Source: Plazaster borealis
Lineage: Eukaryota > Echinodermata > Asteroidea > Forcipulatida > Labidiasteridae
Length of the DNA: 64,000 nt
NCBI GenBank assembly: GCA_021014325.1
Contig: CM037460.1
Location: forward strand, 15,853,486 to 15,917,485
Direction of reading: 5' to 3'
The notes under the pieces were generated by a model. The model was given only the letters and a program-made list of their open reading frames with translations. It was not told where the DNA came from and did no database searches. A program made the position numbers and the translations under genes. Below, piece after piece: positions 37,001-42,225 of the stretch (position 1 is the first letter of the stretch; the number at the start of each line of letters is the position of its first letter).

Positions 37001-37572
37001 GATTGACCACAACAGTGACCACGTGAACTTGGCAAAAAGATGAAGAATCAATTTCAAATTAATAGATTCGACCAAGTAGTTTTGTGTTAAAGTTGTTTCA
37101 ATTTAGCCTGTTTTATGCGTTTTTCAGGGTAAAATTTAAAAAAATACTATTTTGCATCAAAATGAAACACTTACTTAGTCTGGGAAAAAAACACCCCACA
37201 CACAAAAACAGACGAAATTAACAAACAATTATAAAGTGGCATGATCATTGGTGATCCAGGCTACACGTCAGCAGCATACGGTTGTATGACTTCTGACAGT
37301 TGGCGACCAAAGATATGGATGTTAACTGAACAGATTTCATACCCCGTTCCATTAACCAACGATGTTTCTTCACTGATGCCGTCTACGTCTAGGGGAGCTG
37401 CTGCAGGGGTGGTGATCTTGATCGGCAGTTGTTGTGAACCACCGGCATCACCGCCGGCATCTCGCCTTACGAACTTCACATCATCTCCATCGTTGGCTTC
37501 GAAAGCACAGCATTCATTCCAGCATATCAATCGTAAAGCGAGCAGTAAAAAGGGCAGAATAAACCCTTTCAT
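15960..37572 (-). CDS. SLC9A8: Na+/H+ exchanger, NHE8/SLC9A8-like (15 coding exons)
   Basis: Electroneutral Na+(K+)/H+ antiporter of the endomembrane NHE6-9 branch; in other animals NHE8 works in Golgi/endosomes and at apical membranes. Exons (minus strand): 37343-37572, 36380-36531, 35454-35599, 32845-32928, 31677-31778, 28126-28304, 27247-27385, 26201-26306, 24845-24961, 23351-23433, 22264-22375, 20662-20804, 18645-18707, 17607-17750, 15960-16088. They join in phase to 642 residues. Features: signal peptide 1-23; luminal N-terminal stretch to about 115; multi-pass exchanger core; AVDPVAT at 259-265 and GESILNDAV at 284-292 with the ion-binding Asp pair; WFSGLRGA at exon 11/12; conserved tail EHLSELTEEEY. 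Closest family by eye is NHE8 (e.g. HVDLRKTPSLEFG, SHYTHHNLSP). Human NHE8 is 581 residues, so the N-terminus here is longer. Intron 7 is AT-AC; the others are GT-AG. The start ATG at 37572 was chosen because it opens a signal peptide; an in-frame ATG lies 33 bases upstream. Confidence 0.93.
16189..16353. mobile_element. Palindromic MITE, GCCCAATTTCATAGAGC family
   Basis: Same inverted ends as 14525-14712, here with GCCCAATTTCATAGAGCTGC and GCAGCTCTATGAAATTGGGC. Lies in intron 14. Confidence 0.78.
16548..16921. mobile_element. TTAA-type MITE
   Basis: Starts TTAAAGACACTGAACACG and ends CATGTACGATACCTTTAA with TTAA borders. Same family as 4745; the open frame at 16665-17168 is a read-through artefact. 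Confidence 0.8.
17041..17459. mobile_element. Foldback element with a nested foldback inside
   Basis: Outer ends TAGGGAGCATCCCAAAAG and CTTTTGAGATGCTCCCTTA are inverted repeats. Inside it, 17241-17418 is a second palindrome with ends ATAGACCTTT...GCGGCCATCTTG and CAAGATGG...AAAGGTCTAT. The sequence flanking the inner element (TGTAACCAAAC...GAGG) is itself partly duplicated. Confidence 0.6.
17607..17750 (-). CDS. SLC9A8: NHE8-like exon 14
   Basis: Residues 553-600: DTEHLSELTEEEYEVNYV and KWDTKYFVPFFTRRYTNK, the most conserved part of the NHE8 tail. Acceptor TTTATTTAG, donor AAG|GTGAGT. Confidence 0.95.
18160..18487 (+). mobile_element. LINE 3' tail
   Basis: T-rich, non-coding 3' end finishing GTGGCCAAATAAATAATAATA, the same terminus as the better LINE fragment ending at 40143. 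No reverse transcriptase segment is preserved. Lies in intron 13. Confidence 0.5.
18645..18707 (-). CDS. SLC9A8: NHE8-like exon 13
   Basis: Residues 532-552: FINPGSEKPKKEVTLSKTED and L, the start of the cytoplasmic tail; aligns with the VNLSKTEKM region of NHE8. Acceptor TTGATCCAG, donor CTG|GTGAGT. Confidence 0.9.
19373..19600 (+). mobile_element. tRNA-derived SINE, family 1 (truncated)
   Basis: Head ATGGCCGAGCTGTCTAGTGC, B box GGTTTGAATCCCGG, body TTGAGCAAGACACTTAACC and ATTGCTTCTCTGCACCCAGG. The 3' part is degenerate. Confidence 0.7.
20165..20320. mobile_element. Foldback MITE
   Basis: Core arms GCCCTTCCGTTTTGGGAGTC and GACTCCCAAAATGGAAGGGC flank a short loop, and the outer parts (GGAATGCACGTTTTG / CAAACGTGCGTTCC) also pair. 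Similar cores at 1209-1330 and 26010-26130. Confidence 0.7.
20462..20581. repeat. Near-perfect ~50-bp-arm palindrome
   Basis: The left arm GGTTTTAAACTAGTGGTTTA, then ACCAGCCGAGGCCTGGTTCT, is matched by the right arm ending GAAACCACTAGTTTAAAACC. The loop is only about 25 bases. It lies 80 bases past exon 12, in intron 12. Confidence 0.85.
20662..20804 (-). CDS. SLC9A8: NHE8-like exon 12
   Basis: Residues 484-531: GLRGAIAYALSLHL through VVLFTVVVIGGLTMPLLK, the last core helices. Acceptor GGTTGTCAG, donor AAG|GTACAT. Confidence 0.95.
20870..20975 (-). repeat. tRNA-like SINE relic
   Basis: On the minus strand: an A-box-like GCGGTCAGGTTGGCGTTGTG and a B box GGTTCGAATCCCGC. It does not fold into a full tRNA. 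Confidence 0.5.
21470..21968. mobile_element. MITE interrupted by a SINE
   Basis: The ends are inverted: TGTCCCCCGGAGATTCTG at the left and CAGAATCTCCGGGGGGACA at the right. The element is split after AAAAGAGGGCG by a complete SINE (21551-21897) and resumes at AGAAGTTTGTACACAGTTCG. The same two halves lie uninterrupted at 63830-63930. Confidence 0.7.
21551..21897 (+). mobile_element. tRNA-derived SINE, family 1, full length
   Basis: Head CGTGGCCGAGCGGTTAAGAG (A box), B box GGGTTCGAATCCCGG, body TTGAGCAAGACACTTAAC, 3' body CAGGGAGCTGAGAAAGG and TAAAGCGCATTGAGACG, then an (ATT)n tail. This is the best reference copy in the window. Confidence 0.88.
22264..22375 (-). CDS. SLC9A8: NHE8-like exon 11
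   Basis: Residues 447-483: ILILVGRALNIFPLSFLCNK, then REHKITLKMQLVMWFS. Acceptor TTGTTATCAG, donor G|GTAAGA. Confidence 0.94.
22376..23350. other. Intron 10 of the NHE8-like gene
   Basis: Unique AT-rich intron sequence between exons 10 and 11. No clear repeat, RNA or exon seen. Confidence 0.5.
23351..23433 (-). CDS. SLC9A8: NHE8-like exon 10
   Basis: Residues 419-446: ETCVFVYLGLAIPTFNHNF and QPAFTIWTL, matching the ETCVFAFLGL helix of NHE8. Acceptor TTTGTTGCAG, donor TTG|GTAAGT. Its open frame is short, but the splice sites and phase fit exactly. Confidence 0.93.
24079..24265. mobile_element. Palindromic MITE, GCCCAATTTCATAGAGC family
   Basis: Ends GGCCCAATTTCATAGAGCTG and CAGCTCTATGAAACTGG; centre CAGTCACAGATTGTACATGT. 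Lies in intron 9. Confidence 0.78.
24477..24562. repeat. Inverted repeat around ACGTCATATGTGGGA
   Basis: Arms ACGTCATATGTGGGAG...CCGTTTTG and CAAAACAACATCCCACATATGACGT with a GCTGCTTTGTTGCAGC inner stem. Probably a small foldback element. Confidence 0.6.
24845..24961 (-). CDS. SLC9A8: NHE8-like exon 9
   Basis: Residues 380-418: GIMSILFCGIVMSHYTHHNL and QINVQQTFRTLAFLA. Acceptor CTCTCTTAG, donor G|GTGAGT. Confidence 0.95.
25043..25554. mobile_element. TTAA-type MITE carrying a nested insertion
   Basis: Starts TTAAAGGTTTCGTACACG and ends CGTGTTCAGTGCCTTTAA. The family motif GATGACCAATTGAGCCC is broken after GATGACCA by about 145 bases (25303-25450). Confidence 0.8.
25303..25450. mobile_element. 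Small foldback element nested in the MITE
   Basis: The arms AGACTGTGCAAGTCTC, then GTGCGTATTCGAACATTGGG, are matched by GTTTGAATACGCGGGAGACT and TGCATGGTCT. The centre TTAAAGCGCGTGAG / CACGCGTTAA also pairs. Confidence 0.7.
26010..26130. repeat. Foldback element
   Basis: CCATTTTGGGAGTCAATCC at the left and TTGGACTCCCAAAATGG at the right; same core as 1209-1330 and 20165-20320. Directly upstream of exon 8's 3' end, in intron 8. Confidence 0.55.
26201..26306 (-). CDS. SLC9A8: NHE8-like exon 8
   Basis: Residues 345-379: LLKHVDLRKTPSLEFGIML and SYLPYVLSEGLKLSG. Preceded by CCTTAACCCTAAAGCAC|, a U12 branch-site match 11 bases before the AC end. Donor G|GTAAGT. Confidence 0.93.
26792..27203 (+). 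mobile_element. tRNA-derived SINE, family 1 variant
   Basis: Head GTGTCGTGGTCGAGCGATAA, B box GGGTTCGAATCCCAG, body ACTTAAGCAAGACACTTAAC and CTTCGGATGGGACGTTAAG, 3' end TATAAGAACTGCATGTTATT with an (ATT)n tail. It sits inside the AT-AC intron, ending about 45 bases from the AT donor. Confidence 0.82.
27247..27385 (-). CDS. SLC9A8: NHE8-like exon 7 (followed by AT-AC intron)
   Basis: Residues 298-344, ending ALGLISAL. Acceptor TTCTATGACAG. There is no GT donor before the stop in the read-through frame. The exon ends at CTC|ATATCCTTT, a U12-type AT donor, which restores exact alignment with the family (GLISAL then LLKHVDLRK). Confidence 0.9.
27551..27640. repeat. Two-copy ~46-bp tandem duplication
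   Basis: TACTGCCGCAGAGTAGATTT...GAATTCGGGAGACTA is repeated as CTACTGCTGCGGAGTTGATTT...GAATTCGGGAGACTA. Intron 6. Confidence 0.6.
28126..28304 (-). CDS. SLC9A8: NHE8-like exon 6
   Basis: Residues 239-297, the transport core: SFAFGSLISAVDPVATLAIF and VFGESILNDAVSIV, with D261, N289 and D290. Acceptor TGCCCATCCAG, donor GA|GTGAGT. Confidence 0.96.
29117..29165. repeat. Perfect 17-bp hairpin
   Basis: TTTGTTCGGGGGTGCCA (29117-29133) and its exact complement TGGCACCCCCGAACAAA (29149-29165) with a 15-base loop. Confidence 0.85.
29199..29270 (+). repeat. tRNA-like sequence (SINE relic)
   Basis: A box TAGCTCAGTTGGCAGAGTG and B box GGTTCAAG. Flanks match those of 4090-4165. Its stems do not pair, so it is not a working tRNA. 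Confidence 0.55.
29535..29690. mobile_element. Palindromic MITE, GCCCAATTTCATAGAGC family (partial)
   Basis: Contains ACCAGTCACAATTTGTACAT and GGCTGGTAACCTTATTCTGG, ending GCAGCTCTATGAAACTA. The left terminal repeat is degraded. Confidence 0.7.
29690..29811. mobile_element. Second palindromic MITE type
   Basis: Ends GGTCTAATTTCATGGCTCTG and CACCATGAAATTGGGCCC; inner arms GGAATTCTGCACTTA and TAAGCGCAGAATTC. Related in style to the GCCCAATTTCATAGAGC family, but a distinct sequence. Confidence 0.65.
29812..30761. other. Intron 5 of the NHE8-like gene, AT-rich stretch
   Basis: A-rich sequence with no exon signal. The phrases GTGTACATGTATATAGC and GTGTACATGTAAGATAG suggest a diverged internal duplication. 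No gene seen. Confidence 0.45.
30762..31084 (-). mobile_element. tRNA-derived SINE, family 1, near full length
   Basis: Reverse copy: 3' body TTCTTATACAGCGCATTTTA, CTCAGCTCCCTGGGGAGTAT and CACCCAGG-like block, then the B box complement GGGATTCGAACCC and head CCACTCGGCCACATGACAC. Intron 5. Confidence 0.82.
31274..31660. mobile_element. MITE related to the TTAA family
   Basis: Ends TTTTAAATGTATTGTACAGG...TTGGTAAGG and CTACCAATCCTGTTTAATAC are inverted. The interior has TTAAGCCAAACTTTTCACAA where the main family has CAATTGAGCCCAAATTTTCA. A sister subfamily. Confidence 0.6.
31677..31778 (-). CDS. SLC9A8: NHE8-like exon 5
   Basis: Residues 205-238: GNFFQNIGSIMVFAVFGTVI and SASVVGGGLFLLGK. Acceptor CCCCCCTCAG, donor AAG|GTAATA. 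Confidence 0.95.
31822..31960. mobile_element. Palindromic MITE, truncated
   Basis: Left end GGCCCAATTTCATAGAGCTG and inner AATAAGGTTACCAGCC are present. The right terminal repeat is missing. Directly upstream of exon 5's acceptor. Confidence 0.65.
32010..32800. repeat. ~116-bp tandem repeat, about 7 copies
   Basis: The unit contains ACAGTAGGAGGGTTGAC, GCCACATGATATCATATTGC and CCAAAACCACAGTGG. GACAGTAGGAGGG anchors fall at about 32135, 32251, 32367, 32483, 32599 and 32700, giving a 116-base period and one shortened copy. It ends about 45 bases from exon 4's donor. Similar single-copy sequence flanks exon 12 at 20590-20655. Confidence 0.93.
32845..32928 (-). CDS. SLC9A8: NHE8-like exon 4
   Basis: Residues 177-204, ending FFLILLPPIIFESGYSLHK, the hallmark LLPPIIFE helix of the family. 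Acceptor TTTAAACAG, donor AAG|GTAAGA. A 116-bp repeat array begins just downstream. Confidence 0.95.
33223..33597. mobile_element. TTAA-type MITE
   Basis: Starts TTAAAGGCACTGTACACA and ends CGTGTTCAGTGCCTTTAA with intact TTAA borders. Same orientation as 4745. Intron 3. Confidence 0.85.
33612..33912 (-). mobile_element. tRNA-derived SINE, family 1 variant
   Basis: Reverse copy of the type at 26792: CACCATGTAATGGTTTACAA, then ACGTCCCATCCGAAGGAC, then the B box complement ACTCGAACCCACACTCTGC. Intron 3. Confidence 0.75.
34563..35350. mobile_element. Non-autonomous DNA transposon (~790 bp)
   Basis: Terminal inverted repeats CAGGGTTCTCCACA and TGTGGAGAACCCTG, with subterminal GCGCCCGGACAAAA repeats in both orientations. 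ATAAGG flanks both ends, a possible target duplication. CAGGG ends recall hAT elements, though those make 8-bp duplications. An internal ~37-bp tandem repeat (about 35153-35320, GTGCAGGAATAGTTTG) is present. No transposase. Confidence 0.75.
35454..35599 (-). CDS. SLC9A8: NHE8-like exon 3
   Basis: Residues 128-176: ALSIILVHLLIKFKFHYLPE continuing to SVAVVGLGVLIGLVSLL, matching the NHE8 core start. Acceptor CTGATGACAG, donor ACG|GTGAGT. Confidence 0.93.
36184..36312. repeat. Foldback element
   Basis: Arms GGGCGCCATTTCAGCAAGCAA and TTGCTTGCTGAAATGGCG with outer GTGAAATCCACA / TGCACATTTCAC. Immediately downstream of exon 2. Confidence 0.7.
36380..36531 (-). CDS. SLC9A8: NHE8-like exon 2
   Basis: Residues 77-127: polar stalk with an N-glycosylation site (NST), then the start of the first core helix (SSSLALFFILLIL). 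Acceptor GGGAGCAG, donor G|GTAAAT. Confidence 0.85.
36945..37020 (-). repeat. tRNA-like SINE relic
   Basis: Complement of a tRNA-like head: GGATTCGAACCCACAACC (B box) and TCTAACCACTTGATTGACC (A box). Not foldable as a whole tRNA. Confidence 0.5.
37343..37572 (-). CDS. SLC9A8: NHE8-like exon 1
   Basis: Residues 1-76. Begins MKGFILPFLLLALRLICW, a signal peptide with probable cleavage near residue 23. The rest is acidic, Gly/Ala-rich luminal sequence. Donor G|GTATGA leaves two bases, matching exon 2. Confidence 0.8.
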
Positions 37573-37596
37573 ATTATATATATATATATATATTTT
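37573..37596. repeat. (TA)n microsatellite next to the NHE8-like start codon
   Basis: An AT dinucleotide run directly abuts the chosen ATG on its 5' side. It may serve as 5' UTR. It also creates TATA-like strings, so promoter calls by motif alone are unsafe here. Confidence 0.8.
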
Positions 37597-37609
37597 GATC
37601 AACAACTAA

Positions 37610-38385
37610 TCAGTTATTTGCGACAAGGAAACACTGAATAAGCCTGTAGTATACGCTGATCTTCTCGTTCGTTCTGTTGTTTTTCTGCGTATACGTTTCA
37701 TTGTAACCGTGTGGTTCCTTAAACACATTGCAATAAATGAAACACGTATACGTTTGGGTGCCAGTCATTATCATCATCGTCAATAGAGGGCAGCATTCAG
37801 ACTGAAGGGGCGGGGCTTTCACAATGCAGCTTAAGGGAGGGGGAGGGTAGAATTTCTTAATGAAAACATAGTTTCCTTTATAATTGTTCGTCGTATCTGA
37901 CAGTTTAAATGTACAAAGGCGGTTGTTTGGAGAGGATATCCATTAGTTCCTCCTATATGGTTTCCAATTAGCAAACCGGGCACCCCGCCAACCATCAAAT
38001 CCGTGCCCGTTTTAAGAAGAGAAAAAAAAAATGATTTGCCAAGGATCATCTAAGACCTCCATGATCTTTATAGAACCTACATGCGGCCTATCGATCGGTG
38101 GTCTTTTATTTATTTAGTTAGTTATTTATTAATTCCGGTTCAATAATAATTTTTCTCGACAGTATTTCAATCAGAAATGTCTCATCGGAAAACTGTAGAT
38201 ACTCTCTTATTATCAGTGAGCTTTCAACTCAGATTTCCTCCTATATAATTTTGATTGAATATTTCGTTTTGTTGTATGGATTTATTAATCTTTATTTTCT
38301 ATCCATGTTGTTCTTTACCCCTAAAGTTTGTTAGAATTATTCGCTTACTATTATTTTGGTGGTTATTTTTGGGGTTGTTGTTGTT

Positions 38386-38418
<33 letters not shown>

Positions 38419-38689
38419 TGTTGTTGTTTTGGGATTTTCTATTTATTTTTAACCATGTTATTCTTGTCGTTATAGCTTCCCCTCTTACTTGTAGTTAAAG
38501 TTAATTTATTTTATTTTATGGTTTGTCACAGTCGTGCAACTACCGTGTGCCACGGCAGAGCTTGCCGTGCTACACGGCACGGTGTCAAAAGTTTGCGCTA
38601 AACATCGCTCTTTTGCATTGTCGAATTGAATTCATCATTTTCTGATTATTTGAGTTCGACACGGCAAAAGTGCGACGTTTAGCGCAGGC
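37610..38689. other. Intergenic region between the exchanger and the sulfotransferase array
   Basis: The promoter of the minus-strand exchanger should lie here. A (TTG)n run is at 38371-38422 and a C/G-rich inverted motif (GCCACGGCAGAGCTTGCCG) near 38555. No conserved gene seen. Confidence 0.5.
38371..38422. repeat. (TTG)n microsatellite
   Basis: About 13 TTG units with two TTTTG interruptions. The open frame through it is a by-product. Confidence 0.85.
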
Positions 38690-39469
38690 TCACTGATGTC
38701 AAATCGCTCATCAGAACTATGTTACCCCACAAAAATCTACATTAGTATAGTACACTTTTACCTCTTTTGTAAAAAATGATTCCTTCAATCAAGCCTTTGT
38801 GGGTACGGTTACCGTTTACGAATCGTGCACCGCTAGAGTCCTAGACTTGACCCAAGTCGAACTTTCGTCAAGTCCTTCGTCGTCTGAACCCTCAAACGAG
38901 GCCCATCACCGAACAGCTGTGGCACATATCAAAAAAACCATAACCATTACAAAATGGTAGATTCCAACCCCGTGATACTCCTTGATATCCTAGAGTGTAC
39001 CATTACGCAAGTTCTAGAAGGGGTGTCAATCAACAGGGGTCGTCAATGTGGTCATGAGGGGTGGTGAAAAAAAAGATTCCCACTGTACAAGCACAGTGAG
39101 TGAGTCACCTCTTGGTGACAAGGCATGGACTTTGATCCTTGGTCTATGCATAGAGTAAGGACAGATGGTCTATGGTTCAATGGGCTTCTTGGTCCATGGT
39201 TCAATGGGCTTGTGGTGAATGAGCGTGTGTCTTGTTATCTTTTGCCGACAGTTTATGTGGTTAGCAACACATATAATAGCTAAAGAAATCATTGAGAAAA
39301 GGCAGACCAAACCCTCTTTAACGTATCAATTACGCCTGCCGCACCTCTGTGACAGGAACTGTAGCTACGTTTGGACCAAACAGGTGCCTCGTTGGAAGGT
39401 CCACTGCATGCACTTTAACTCAGAATCGCAGCTTTATTTCACCATACTGACAAGCTTTGTTTTAACCAT

Positions 39470-40143
39470 TTATCATTCAAGAAAAATTCAACCAAAAACA
39501 GCTGCATTTTCTCTTTTCCAACTAAGTGGTCTGCTCTACCTAATGATGTTAAAAACTCTCTTCTTACTGATAATTTCAACATTTTTAAAGGGAAACTAAA
39601 AGTTGCGGTTTATTCCCACTAGATCCTTTTTCTGGCAGTTTTGTAAACAGTAATGTTTTTATCTTGTCTGTTTTTTCTTGTTGTCTTGCGTCCATGTTTT
39701 GTTTTGTCTTTGTAGTTTGTTAATTTGTGTCTTGTTTAGTTTGCATGTTTGTTTGTAATTTTGTGCTTCGGGGTGTTTGATTGCCTGTTTGTCTTTTTCG
39801 TTCTTTCATTTGTTTGTTTGTTGGTTAACCCATTTGTTATGTGTAATTGTTTGTCCTTTTGTCTCTTGTCCTTCCAGGTTGGACTGACACACCTCTTGGT
39901 GACAGTGCAAGCACTTTTGTCAGTCCTGGCAAACCTGGATTGTAGTAGTTGATGTCTTTCTGTTGTCCTCAGCCGTGCAGTTCTTTGTTTTTTCTTTTAC
40001 TGCCTGCCCTCCTTTTTTATATCCAGATGTATATATTTCTATTTAATGTTTTTTAGAATTTATCCTTTTCGTATAAAATTTGTATTTTTGTATTTTTATG
40101 TGAATTGCCAAATAAATAATAATAATAATAATAATAATAATAC
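39470..40143 (+). mobile_element. LINE 3' fragment with (AAT)n tail
   Basis: One frame near 39497-39600 reads FSFPTKWSALPNDVKNSLLT and FNIFKGKLK, like the C-terminal end of CR1/jockey-type LINE ORFs (W-x-x-LP-x-D/E-x-[KR], then F-x-x-x-LK). A T-rich 3' UTR follows and ends TTGCCAAATAAATAATAATA. It is 5'-truncated and inactive. Confidence 0.7.
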
Positions 40144-41118
40144 CACAACGCTCATGAGCTCATAGATTACTGACTCGATAAGCACGAGACCCGACTTGAA
40201 CCAAGTCTACCAGACTCCGTAGGCCAGTTGGACTCCTCCGTTGCTTGATACCGGAGAAGGCCGTCCTCACTACCAGGGCTTGTAGTGTCCCCGTACGTGC
40301 ATGGTTGCACCCGGACAGAAGTTCTGGCGCCACGCATTCATGAACAATCTACCTCCACGCATGAACGAAAACGAAACACAAGTAAAACAGCAACCACCAT
40401 CCGGATAAATTCATTTATAACTTCAACATAAAACACGGGTTTTCCTTGGTGCAAACTTGACGTGAAATTGTTCACAGTATATTTAGGCATAGGCCTACCC
40501 ATAGCTTTGGCAGTTGGAAGCGGTTACAAATTGAGAACCCACTCCGAATTCTTTCTGTGACACCAATTTATACCAGAGACCGACAGGACGCAAGTAGACC
40601 AGGTACAAGTTTGTCGTTGCTATCAGCAGTGGCTCGTTTTGGGGGCCGTTACACCAATGTTTAGTGTTTAAACACCTATACGTTTTAATAGAAAAGTTCA
40701 TGTATTGTCAAGTCGAGCAGTCTTGTCCGAAGTATAACGAGTATCTGAATAACCTGGCATGCAGGGGCATAATTTGTATGTCTAAAGTTAATACATTTCC
40801 CCCCTAAATTATAAACAAGTGTACTTCTTATACTAATTGTTCATGATGCCAAACCCCCTTTTTTAACTTAATTTCTGTTTGTAGCAAATACTGATTGTTA
40901 TTTTCAGTTCCTGTTATTACCGGTATCTTTTCCCTCCGTTTTACAGATAAAATTCTCCAACACCGGACAAATGACGTAGTGGCGCTTACTGAGGCTGATT
41001 TACCTGGACTGAGTGGTACCCCAAGACTTTTAGAAGACTGGAAAGTCAACATACCACTGCATTGAATTTTCAACCCCCACCTCCCCCCCCCCCAAAAAAA
41101 AGAAAAAAAGAAAAAAGG

Positions 41119-42225
41119 ATGCGTGTGAAATATTTAGCAAAACGATTAGTAGCAATAGCCGTCTTTACATCTATGGCATTGGTCGTGGTACTCTTTCTCC
41201 AAGCTGATGTGAGCCCCACTCAGGGGTTTTGGAAAGCTCATTTCCAGGGGCTGAGAGGTCTCCCGTCGACGTCTCATCCAGATAAGCCCCCTGCGTGTGA
41301 TACCTGTTGCTATCAGTACATTCCCTGCTTGAACTCGAGTGTATGCGGTAACAACACATTTGTAAGTGCTCCCTTGCCGGATGACGAATTAGAAGAGAGG
41401 CAGTGCAAGCGTCGGCTGCCCGGGGCTATCATCATCGGTACGAAAAAGTCCGGGACGTCGGCACTGAAGAAGTTCTTGAGCTACCACCCGGACATTGCCG
41501 CAGCAAAAGATGAGCCCCAATTTTTCAACAGGCCAGTGTACCGCTTCGGAGAAGCAGTCTACAAGAAGATGATGCCGCTCAGCTCACAGCAGCAGGTGAC
41601 TCTGGAGAAGACACCCACCTATTATGCAAACTACAAAATGGGCGTCCACCGCCGAGTGCACACGTTACTACCACACGTCAAGCTCATCATCATACTGAGA
41701 GATCCCATAAAAAGAGCCATCTCAGACTACTTCATGGAGACGAGGTATTTCTTGGCATCGGGCGGGAAGCTCTCACGGACAAGACTGGAACCCTGGCACG
41801 GATACGACCTCGGGGACACCTTCGAGAAGTCGGTGTTAGCAAGCGGTAAGGTGAACGGGACAAGTAAATTAGTGATCCTCTCAGTCTACAACAACTCTTT
41901 AGTTCACTGGTTAGCTGTTTTCCCGCGGAGTAGTCTTCTTGCCATAGATGGAGACGCGTTCCTGAGAGATCCCCTGCCGGCCCTCAAAGAAACCGAACGC
42001 TTCTTGGGAGTCCAGAGTTTCTTCGACAAGGACTCGTTTTTCACCGAAGAGAATCGTGGGTTCCGCTGCCTGGCCAAGCCCGTGCGGACCTGCTGGAAGA
42101 GCGCAACACGACCGCCCCACCCATCGATCCCAGAAGACGTTCTCGATAAATTAAAGAGGTTTTTCAAACCATACAATCGAAATCTAGTTAAATTACTTAA
42201 TCAGACGTTTGAATGGGCAAAGTAG
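41119..42225 (+). CDS. Heparan sulfate 3-O-sulfotransferase-like, copy A
   Basis: Golgi type II membrane enzyme predicted to move sulfate from PAPS to heparan-type glycans. 368 residues from the chosen ATG (MRVKYLAKRL), which gives a basic start and signal anchor (9-28). The in-frame ATG 57 bases earlier only adds a Pro/Lys run from a poly-C/poly-A tract. Motifs: Cys-rich stem 60-76; 5'-phosphosulfate loop GTKKSGTSAL 107-116; E132 at the HS3ST catalytic-Glu position (DEPQFFN); TLEKTP 161-166; 3'-phosphate site RDPIKRAISDY 194-204; C-terminal GFRCL...W...HP and YNRNLVKLL...FEW, as in HS3ST1. Intronless coding exon, acceptor TTTTACAG at 40946. Closest by eye to HS3ST1/5; exact substrate unknown. 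Confidence 0.9.
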   Translation: MRVKYLAKRLVAIAVFTSMALVVVLFLQADVSPTQGFWKAHFQGLRGLPSTSHPDKPPACDTCCYQYIPCLNSSVCGNNTFVSAPLPDDELEERQCKRRLPGAIIIGTKKSGTSALKKFLSYHPDIAAAKDEPQFFNRPVYRFGEAVYKKMMPLSSQQQVTLEKTPTYYANYKMGVHRRVHTLLPHVKLIIILRDPIKRAISDYFMETRYFLASGGKLSRTRLEPWHGYDLGDTFEKSVLASGKVNGTSKLVILSVYNNSLVHWLAVFPRSSLLAIDGDAFLRDPLPALKETERFLGVQSFFDKDSFFTEENRGFRCLAKPVRTCWKSATRPPHPSIPEDVLDKLKRFFKPYNRNLVKLLNQTFEWAK

